10,709 nucleotides of DNA from JBBDWJ01 sp040902925 (lineage in GTDB: Bacteria > Acidobacteriota > Terriglobia > Bryobacterales > UBA6623): the NCBI GenBank assembly GCA_040902925.1, contig JBBDWJ010000367.1, positions 1-10,709 on the forward strand, read 5' to 3'. A program made the position numbers and the translations under genes. Positions 1 to 5,272 of the stretch are shown here, piece after piece. Under the pieces are notes generated by a model that was not told where the DNA came from, did not search any database, and saw only the letters and a list, made by a program, of their open reading frames with translations. Numbering within the stretch: the stretch's first letter is position 1; every line of letters starts with the position of its first letter.

Positions 1-34
1 CGCTAATCACTAGAGCACACGCACAGACCAGCGC

Positions 35-58
35 GGATCAACCGATCAACGGATCAAC
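35..58. repeat. three tandem copies of an 8-bp unit, (G/C)GATCAAC
   Basis: Three head-to-tail octamers (GGATCAAC, CGATCAAC, GGATCAAC) occupy 35-42, 43-50 and 51-58 and end six bases before the ATG of the ABC ATPase gene. They differ only in the first base. No purine-rich Shine-Dalgarno sequence is visible between the repeat and the start codon. The repeat may be replication slippage or part of the leader; no function can be assigned. Confidence 0.7.
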
Positions 59-64
59 GTCCCC

Positions 65-1285
65 ATGCTCACCGCCCAAAACATCTCGAAGCTCTACCAG
101 ATCTACAACCGGCCGGCCGACCGCTTGCGGGAAGCGTTGTGGTTTGGGCGGCGCCGCTTGCACCAGAATTTTTGGGCATTGCGCGAGATGTCCCTTGCGG
201 TCGAAAAAGGTGAGACTCTCGGCATTGTTGGCCCCAACGGCTGCGGCAAGAGCACGCTGCTACAGGTTCTTTGCGGCATTCTCGAGCCGACGACGGGGCG
301 CGTCGTTCGTCAGGGCCGGGTGGCCGCCCTGCTCGAGTTGGGCGCGGGATTCAATCCCGAGTTCAGCGGCCGCGAGAACGTCTACATCAACGGCGAGATC
401 ATGGGCCTCTCGCGTGCCGAGGTGGAACGGGCGCTGCCCTCGATCGAGCGCTTCGCCGGGATCGGCGATTTCATCGACCGCCCCGTGAAAACTTATTCCT
501 CCGGAATGTACGTGCGCCTGGCTTTTTCAACGGCCATTCACGTCGAGCCCGACATCCTGATCGTCGATGAGGTGCTTGCGGTCGGCGACGCCGTGTTCGC
601 GAACCGCTGCATCCGCAAGTTTCAAGAGCTGCAGGAGATGGGCGTGACCGTGGTCTGCGTCTCTCACGACCTCGGGCTCGTCAAGCAGATCTCTAACCGC
701 GCTATTTTTCTACTGGACGGACGCATCCAGGCCGAAGGCAGCCCCGCCGACGTCGTCAACCGCTACGTTGGAACCGTGCTCGAACGTCAGAAGGCCTTTA
801 ACGAGTCGGAGCAGCGCTCGCCGGGCACTGGGAATGGTTCGCTCAGCTATAGCCACCGCCACGGCGACCGCGACGCCGAGATCATCGAAGTCGAACTGCT
901 CGGCGCGGATGGCCGCCCGGCGAGGGTCTTAGAAAGCGGCCAGCCAGCGCGGGTGCGCCTTCGCGCGAAGTTTCAAGCCGAGCAGCCCGAGCCGATGGCC
1001 GGCATGCTCATTCGCACGCGCACCGGCATGGACGTTTTCGGCACCAACAACAAGATCGAGGCGGCCGCGGCCGGCCCGTGCAAGCCCGGCGACGTGCTCG
1101 AAGTCGAATTCGCGTTCGAGTGCTGGCTCGCGGCGCAGGAATACACATTGACGGTGGCCGTACAGCACGCCGACGGACACAGTCACGACTGGCTCGACGA
1201 TGTGATAACGTTTCGCGTGATCGATCCACGTCGTCTAGCCGGGGTCGCGAATCTGCACCCCACTGTTCAGTGCCGCGTTCAGTAG
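65..1285 (+). CDS. Wzt/TagH/RfbB-type ABC transporter ATP-binding protein for polysaccharide export
   Basis: This 406-residue protein is the cytoplasmic ATPase of an ABC-2 exporter of the kind that moves undecaprenol-linked O-antigen, capsule or teichoic-acid chains across the inner membrane. Seen in the sequence: Walker A GPNGCGKST (56-64), signature YSSGMYVRL (144-152), Walker B ILIVDE (164-169) and H-loop His201. The stretch ALLELGAGFNPEFSGRENV (88-106) is characteristic of this polysaccharide-export subfamily. After a polar linker (about 245-267), residues about 268-390 form a predicted beta-rich domain like the Wzt C-terminal domain, which in known systems recognises the capped end of the polysaccharide. 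That domain makes it longer than ATPases of this group that lack it. The membrane partner (Wzm-like) is not in the window; such genes usually lie just upstream, so it may be off the left edge. ATG at 65 fits the start of the nucleotide-binding domain, although no clear Shine-Dalgarno sequence is present. The family call is firm; the exported glycan is unknown. Confidence 0.93.
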   Translation: MLTAQNISKLYQIYNRPADRLREALWFGRRRLHQNFWALREMSLAVEKGETLGIVGPNGCGKSTLLQVLCGILEPTTGRVVRQGRVAALLELGAGFNPEFSGRENVYINGEIMGLSRAEVERALPSIERFAGIGDFIDRPVKTYSSGMYVRLAFSTAIHVEPDILIVDEVLAVGDAVFANRCIRKFQELQEMGVTVVCVSHDLGLVKQISNRAIFLLDGRIQAEGSPADVVNRYVGTVLERQKAFNESEQRSPGTGNGSLSYSHRHGDRDAEIIEVELLGADGRPARVLESGQPARVRLRAKFQAEQPEPMAGMLIRTRTGMDVFGTNNKIEAAAAGPCKPGDVLEVEFAFECWLAAQEYTLTVAVQHADGHSHDWLDDVITFRVIDPRRLAGVANLHPTVQCRVQ

Positions 1286-1355
1286 TCGTCCCCGGGGAAA
1301 ACCTTTCAATGCGGAGCAGCGCGCTAGGCGCATCCCGTTGGCCCATCCAAAGATC

Positions 1356-1685
1356 ATGAGCCGCCGAACACGTTCAGGCGATTCCACCGCAAAAGACAAA
1401 GCCCCCCGCGCGCGCATAGCGGTAAAGGTCCAACCCGGCGCGGCGGCGGATCGCCTCATCGGAAAGGCGAACGAGGAGTGGAAAATCACACTGACCGCGC
1501 CCCCGGTCGAGGGCCGCGCCAACCGCGCCTGCACCGAATTTCTCGCTCGTGTCCTGGGTGTGCCGCGCTCCGCCATCTCGATCCTTCACGGAGAAACGAG
1601 CCGCCGCAAGCTCGTCCAGATCGACGGAATGCCTCTCTCGGAAGTCGAGAGTAAGCTGGACCACGTTGCGCGAAAGAGCAGGTAA
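1356..1685 (+). CDS. DUF167 / YggU family (UPF0235) protein
   Basis: A 109-residue small soluble protein of the DUF167/YggU family, which is widespread in bacteria and archaea and has no established biochemical role. The diagnostic family core is visible: RIAVKVQPGA near the N-terminus, then WKITLTAPPVEGRANRAC, an alpha-helical LARVLGV segment, SAISILHGETSRRKLVQI, and a final helix. The family is usually about 95-100 residues, and here a basic, low-complexity N-terminal tail of about 20 residues (SRRTRSGDSTAKDKAPRAR) precedes the core. I chose ATG at 1356 over the in-frame TTG at 1338 because the extra six residues match nothing in the family; neither has a convincing ribosome binding site. 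It starts 70 bases after the ABC ATPase gene on the same strand, so co-transcription is possible, but the functions show no obvious link. Confidence 0.88.
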   Translation: MSRRTRSGDSTAKDKAPRARIAVKVQPGAAADRLIGKANEEWKITLTAPPVEGRANRACTEFLARVLGVPRSAISILHGETSRRKLVQIDGMPLSEVESKLDHVARKSR

Positions 1686-1744
1686 ACAAAAGTCCCTGTT
1701 ACGATGTTCTTCACGCCTAAAACCATCAGACAATTGAAGCAGGT

Positions 1745-2914
1745 ATGAACCTCCACGAAATCCAAGAACAACTCCGCGCCCAACAGCTCGACGGCTGGCT
1801 TTTTTTCGACCATCACGAACGAGACCCTATTGCGTACCGAGTACTTTCACTCGCTCTGAAACAACACGTTACAAGACGTTGGTACTACTGGATTCCGGCG
1901 AACGGCGAGCCGGTAAAATTGGTCCACCGCATCGAATCCGGTATGCTCGATTCGCTGCCCGGCGAACGAAAGCTCTACTCGGGCTGGCGCGAGCAGCGGC
2001 AGCTTTTGGAATGCATCCTCAAAAACGCCGAGCGCGTCGCGATGCAGTTCTCGCCCGAGTGCATGATTCCGTACGTCTCGCTCGTCGATGGCGGAACGGT
2101 GGACCTGATCCGCGGCCTGGGTAAGGAGGTCGCCACCTCGGGGCCGCTGGTGCAATATTTTGAAGCCCGCTGGAAGACCGGGCAGCTCGAGACTCACTAC
2201 TTCGCCGGCAGGCTGATGGACCTCATCCGGAGCGAGGCGTTCGAAGAGATCTCGAACCGCATCCGCGCCAACGGCAGCGTGCAGGAAATCGAGATCGCCG
2301 AGTTCATTCGCGGGCGATTCGCCGAGCAGGGCATGGTCACCGATTCCGGCCCGATCGTTGCCGTCAACGCCAACGCCAGCAACCCGCACTATACGCCGTC
2401 CACGGCAAGCAGCTCTCCGATTGGTCCCGGCGATTTCGTGCTGATCGACATGTGGGCAAAGCTTGACCGGCCTGGCGCGGTTTACTACGACATCACCTGG
2501 ACTGGCTATTGCGGCGAGCAGCCGCCGTCGGAAATCGTCAACGTCTTTCAGGTTGTCTGCGAGGCGCGGGACCGCGCCGTGGAGGCCGTTCGCTCAGCGA
2601 TCGCGGAAAAACGCCAGATTGCGGGTTGGGAAGTCGACGACGCCGCCCGAGGCTACATTCAGGAGCAAGGCTTCGGCGAATACTTCACTCACCGCACCGG
2701 CCATTCGATCGGCGAAGAGGTCCACGGCAACGGCGCCAACCTCGATAACCTCGAAACACGCGACGAGCGGCCGATCATCCCCCGGACGTGTTTCTCGGTT
2801 GAACCTGGTATCTACCTGGAGAAGTTTGGAATCCGCAGCGAGATCAACTGCTATGTGTCGGAGAAGGATGCCGGGCCTACTGGAGAGGTGCAGCACGAGT
2901 TGGTAAGGATCTAG
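1745..2914 (+). CDS. M24 family metallopeptidase (Xaa-Pro dipeptidase/aminopeptidase-like)
   Basis: A 389-residue cytoplasmic metallopeptidase of the pita-bread (M24) fold, which in characterised members cleaves the bond before proline in di- or oligopeptides using two metal ions. The creatinase-like N-terminal domain spans roughly residues 1-145 and the catalytic domain about 150-389. All five expected metal ligands are present: Asp235 (in LIDMWAKL), Asp249 (in YYDITWTGYCG), His320 (in RTGHSIGEEVHG), Glu353 (in FSVEPGIYL) and Glu366 (in GIRSEINCYV). The conserved accessory His215 (NPHYTPS) and His327 are there as well. The length is within the usual range and nothing looks truncated. ATG at 1745 has a weak GAAG (1736-1739) five bases upstream. 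The gene begins 59 bases after the DUF167 gene, on the same strand. Whether it is a dipeptidase or an aminopeptidase cannot be decided from sequence alone. Confidence 0.93.
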   Translation: MNLHEIQEQLRAQQLDGWLFFDHHERDPIAYRVLSLALKQHVTRRWYYWIPANGEPVKLVHRIESGMLDSLPGERKLYSGWREQRQLLECILKNAERVAMQFSPECMIPYVSLVDGGTVDLIRGLGKEVATSGPLVQYFEARWKTGQLETHYFAGRLMDLIRSEAFEEISNRIRANGSVQEIEIAEFIRGRFAEQGMVTDSGPIVAVNANASNPHYTPSTASSSPIGPGDFVLIDMWAKLDRPGAVYYDITWTGYCGEQPPSEIVNVFQVVCEARDRAVEAVRSAIAEKRQIAGWEVDDAARGYIQEQGFGEYFTHRTGHSIGEEVHGNGANLDNLETRDERPIIPRTCFSVEPGIYLEKFGIRSEINCYVSEKDAGPTGEVQHELVRI

Positions 2915-2969
2915 AGCGAAGGCCGCACTGACGCATCGCCCGCGCGGCCCATAGGTTGGGGCTCTCTAT

Positions 2970-3039
2970 GACTACTTTCGAATAGCGGCTACTGTTGAAT
3001 AGCGGCTACTGTTGAATAGCGGCTACTTTGAAGAGCGGC
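2970..3039. repeat. 17-bp tandem repeat, unit GAATAGCGGCTACTGTT
   Basis: Two perfect 17-bp copies lie at 2980-2996 and 2997-3013, followed by a third copy with one base deleted (3014-3029). Degenerate partial copies flank them: GACTACTTTC at 2970-2979 on the left and GAAGAGCGGC at 3030-3039 on the right. The array sits in the gap between two convergent genes (peptidase stop at 2914, permease stop at 3106). The unit length is not a multiple of three and no gene covers it. It is a minisatellite-like array without spacers, so it is not a CRISPR array. Confidence 0.9.
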
Positions 3040-3067
3040 AGATCACGCCGCATCTTCGACGCGGCTT

Positions 3068-3087
3068 GACAGGCGGGAGCGCCTGTC
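3068..3087. repeat. perfect REP-like hairpin between convergent genes (possible terminator)
   Basis: GACAGGCG (3068-3075) and CGCCTGTC (3080-3087) form a perfect 8-bp stem around a GGAG loop. The hairpin lies 19 bases past the stop codon of the minus-strand permease gene and 153 bases past the stop of the plus-strand peptidase gene. Neither strand has a T-run after the stem, so it does not look like a classic intrinsic terminator. A dispersed palindromic (REP-like) element that may still protect 3' ends or slow transcription is the better reading; this is inference. Confidence 0.6.
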
Positions 3088-3105
3088 CTACCTGTGCGCC
3101 CGCTT

Positions 3106-4602
3106 CTATTGCCCGGCGAACTCGCTGTGCTTTCTTCCGAACAGCCAGTAGATCACCAGGCCGATCGCCAGCCACACGACGAAACGAATCCACGTCTCCA
3201 GCGGCAGCCCCAGCATCAGCAGAAAACAGGCCGCCATCGAAATCACCGGCACCGCCGGCACGCCGGGCACGCGAAAGCGGCGTTCGCGCTCGGGCTGCGT
3301 CCTGCGGAGCACAAGCACTCCGGCTGAAACCACCACGAAGGCGAACAGCGTGCCGATGCTCGCCAGGTCGGCGAAGGTGCCGATGTCCCAGACCCCGGCC
3401 GGTATGGCTACAAACAAGCCCGCCACCCAGGTGGCCACGTGCGGCGTGCGATGCTTGCGGTGAACGCGCGAAAAAGCCGGCGGCAGCAGGCCGTCGCGCG
3501 ACATCGCGAACCAGATGCGGGCCTGCCCATACTGCGAGACCATCAGCGACGAGATCATGCCGAGAACGGCGCCCACGCCCACGATCTGGCGAATCGTCGT
3601 GAAGCCATGCGCTTCCAGCGCGCCGACCACCGGCGCGGCGTTGCCGAGCTCCTTCCAGTTCATGATGCCCGTCAACACCACCGCGACCGCAACGTAGAGA
3701 ACGGCGCAGGCCGCCAGCGTGCCAATGATGCCGATAGGCATATCCCGCTGCGGGTTCTTGCATTCCTCGCTCGCCGTGGAAACTGCGTCGAAGCCGATGT
3801 AAGTGAAGAATACGATCGCCGAGCCAGTAAGCAAGCCTTGAAAGCCATTGGGAAGGAAAGGGCTATAGTTCGCGGGGTCGATGGCTCGCGAGGCGCCGAA
3901 CACGAAGATCAGAATCGCCGTCACCTTGATCACCACGATCACGTTGTTCGTCTCGGCGCTTTCCCGAATCCCCCGGATGAGAAGAACCGTGAGAATCATC
4001 AGGATCACGAAAGCCGGCAGGTTGAAAATCGCGCCGCTGTATTCTCCGCCCACAATCGCCGGCCGGCTGAGAGCGTCGGGCAGCGCCACGCCGAACAGGC
4101 TCGCCAGCACGTCGTTGAGGTAAGCCGAGAATCCAACCGACACCGCCATGTTCGCGACCGCATACTCGAGAATTAGATCCCAGCCAATGATCCAGGCGAC
4201 GATCTCGCCCAGCGTCGCGTAGGCGAAGGTGTAGGCGCTGCCGGCGATGGGTATCATCGACGCCAGCTCGGCATAGCACAGCGCCGCGAAGCCGCAGACG
4301 ATGGCGGTGAGCAGGTACGAAAGCGCGATGCCCGGCCCGGCGCCCGGCCGGCCATAAGTGGAGACAACCTCGGCGCCGTAGAGGATCAGATCCAGCACCG
4401 GCGCTTTGATGATCGACGGGACGCTCACTGTCTCGCCGGCGGCGGCGGTGCCCGTCAGCACGAAAATCCCGGTGCCGATGACGACGCCGACCCCCAACCC
4501 GATCAGGCTCCAGGGGCCCAGCAGGCGTTTCAGCTTATGCTCGGGGTCCTCGGACTGCTCGATCAGCCGGTCGATGCTTTTGGTCCGAAAGAGTTGGGAC
4601 AT
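3106..4602 (-). CDS. APC superfamily amino-acid permease (CAT/YfnA-like)
   Basis: A 498-residue inner-membrane secondary transporter of the amino acid-polyamine-organocation superfamily, close in type to the cationic amino-acid transporter (CAT) branch. About 12 hydrophobic segments can be traced (roughly residues 30-50, 91-112, 134-165, 193-211, 219-236, 258-275, 291-312, 337-357, 386-402, 410-432, 452-467 and 471-488). The substrate-binding glycine motif GTGIF is at 43-47 in the broken first helix, and TM6 carries FFTYIGFDAVSTASEE (265-280), followed by the typical cytoplasmic NPQRDMPIGI. A longer than usual loop of about 35 residues (55-90, hydrophilic with YGAEVVSTYGRPGAGPG) follows TM1. 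The start ATG at 4602 precedes a typical charged N-terminus; its ribosome binding site is weak. Substrate and ion coupling cannot be read from the sequence. The gene is alone on its strand here, convergent with the peptidase and divergent from the RRM gene. Confidence 0.93.
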   Translation of the reverse strand: MSQLFRTKSIDRLIEQSEDPEHKLKRLLGPWSLIGLGVGVVIGTGIFVLTGTAAAGETVSVPSIIKAPVLDLILYGAEVVSTYGRPGAGPGIALSYLLTAIVCGFAALCYAELASMIPIAGSAYTFAYATLGEIVAWIIGWDLILEYAVANMAVSVGFSAYLNDVLASLFGVALPDALSRPAIVGGEYSGAIFNLPAFVILMILTVLLIRGIRESAETNNVIVVIKVTAILIFVFGASRAIDPANYSPFLPNGFQGLLTGSAIVFFTYIGFDAVSTASEECKNPQRDMPIGIIGTLAACAVLYVAVAVVLTGIMNWKELGNAAPVVGALEAHGFTTIRQIVGVGAVLGMISSLMVSQYGQARIWFAMSRDGLLPPAFSRVHRKHRTPHVATWVAGLFVAIPAGVWDIGTFADLASIGTLFAFVVVSAGVLVLRRTQPERERRFRVPGVPAVPVISMAACFLLMLGLPLETWIRFVVWLAIGLVIYWLFGRKHSEFAGQ

Positions 4603-4758
4603 ACAGGGCTACGGCTTGCCGCGGATTTCAGCCTCCAGTGGGCCCGGCTAGCCCCTGTCGGGCGGCTATTCCAGGCCGGCTCGGAGAATCGGCCGTCCGC
4701 GTTCCCCGAATGGTACGACAACGAGCGCGGCCAGTGAAACCAAATCCAACCCCGGCCA

Positions 4759-4777
4759 GGGGTGGGATTCCCACCCC
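4759..4777. repeat. 19-bp perfect palindrome in a divergent intergenic region
   Basis: GGGGTGGGA (4759-4767) and TCCCACCCC (4769-4777) are exact inverted copies around a single T. It lies between the divergent permease gene (start 4602) and RRM gene (start 4890), about 48 bases upstream of the candidate -35 box of the RRM gene. It could be a dispersed REP-like element or an operator. Both this element and the hairpin at 3068-3087 are followed by CTACC, which hints at related element families, but this is inference from two examples. Confidence 0.6.
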
Positions 4778-4824
4778 ACTACCTCCCGGCGCTCAGCGGA
4801 CTCATCCCAACCGTTTGGACCCAA

Positions 4825-4853
4825 TTGCGTTTTTTTGAGTGGGTTGGAATAAT
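4825..4853 (+). promoter_or_regulatory. candidate sigma-70-type promoter for the RRM protein gene
   Basis: TTGCGT (4825-4830; 3 of 6 match to TTGACA) is followed after exactly 17 bases by AATAAT (4848-4853; 5 of 6 match to TATAAT). The region is locally AT-rich (a T-run at 4830-4836) in an otherwise GC-rich window. Transcription would begin near 4860, giving a leader of about 30 bases that contains the strong ribosome binding site at 4875-4879. The prediction rests on sequence pattern alone. Confidence 0.45.
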
Positions 4854-4874
4854 AGGCAAACCTATCGACCGCCC

Positions 4875-4879
4875 GGAGG
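4875..4879 (+). promoter_or_regulatory. strong Shine-Dalgarno site GGAGG that decides the RRM gene start
   Basis: GGAGG lies ten bases upstream of the ATG at 4890. It favours that start over the in-frame GTG at 4839, which lies upstream of the candidate -10 box and would add 17 residues unrelated to the RRM fold. Confidence 0.7.
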
Positions 4880-4889
4880 ATGTCCTGGG

Positions 4890-5171
4890 ATGCCACAAAC
4901 GGTTTTTATGGGAAACCTCCCCCCCTGGGTTACCAGCGAAGAAATTGAAAGCTGGCTCAACCAGGAGGGGATCATCTTCGACGAAGTGAAGGTCATCCGC
5001 GACTTTGAGACCCAAGAGTCGAAGGGGTACGCCTTTATCGAGGCGGCTTCTGGCGAGGATGTCCAAGCCATCATCAAGCGCTTTAATAGAGCGCCGCTGG
5101 ACGACAAAATCCTGCGAGTGAACGAAGCGCGCTCCGGGGACGAAGTTCGCAAACCGCGCCGCAAGCATTGA
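4890..5171 (+). CDS. single-RRM RNA-binding protein
   Basis: A 93-residue cytoplasmic protein consisting almost entirely of one RNA recognition motif. RNP-2 is VFMGNL (residues 5-10) and RNP-1 is KGYAFIEA (45-52), with aromatic residues at the positions that stack on RNA bases (Phe6, Tyr47, Phe49). The order beta-alpha-beta-beta-alpha-beta is readable: TVFMGNL, SEEIESWLNQ, FDEVKVIRD, KGYAFIEA, DVQAIIKRF, KILRVNEA. A short basic tail (KPRRKH) may add non-specific RNA contact. Small stand-alone RRM proteins are known in cyanobacteria and several other phyla, where some have been linked to cold response or mRNA handling; the RNA target here is unknown. The start is ATG 4890, supported by GGAGG at 4875. 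The gene stands alone, divergent from the permease gene and convergent with the large exoprotein gene. Its last 11 bases, including the TGA, fall in a 17-bp tandem duplication. Confidence 0.92.
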   Translation: MPQTVFMGNLPPWVTSEEIESWLNQEGIIFDEVKVIRDFETQESKGYAFIEAASGEDVQAIIKRFNRAPLDDKILRVNEARSGDEVRKPRRKH

Positions 5172-5194
5172 CCGGCCGCAAGCACTGACCGGCC
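5161..5194. repeat. 17-bp tandem duplication spanning the stop codon of the RRM gene
   Basis: GCAAGCATTGACCGGCC (5161-5177) is directly followed by GCAAGCACTGACCGGCC (5178-5194), with a single T/C difference at position 8. The first copy encodes the last residues and the TGA of the RRM protein; the second lies wholly after it. The simplest reading is a slippage duplication followed by one substitution. Confidence 0.85.
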
Positions 5195-5252
5195 GCTACG
5201 CGCTCGGTTCCGAAAAGCCGTTGCGGCCCTCAACTCTCCAAGGGCGTAGCGG
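5193..5252. terminator. inverted repeat between convergent genes, possible bidirectional terminator
   Basis: CCGCTACGC (5193-5201) and GCGTAGCGG (5244-5252) are exact inverted copies, 42 bases apart. A second pair, GGCCGCAA (5174-5181) and TTGCGGCC (5221-5228), overlaps the same region, so alternative folds are possible. The site lies between the RRM stop (5171) and the stop of the minus-strand exoprotein gene (5275). There is no T-run and the loop is long, so terminator activity is uncertain. Confidence 0.3.
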
Positions 5253-5272
5253 TCGCAGCGCAGCCCGTTCCG

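Noticed and set aside
2970..3039. Possible CRISPR array
   Set aside because: The 17-bp units abut directly with no spacers, and no cas gene is present.
3439..4176. 245-residue plus-strand reading frame opposite the permease gene
   Set aside because: It is antisense to the APC permease, rich in Arg/His/Asn with no recognisable domain, and is explained by GC-rich codon bias.
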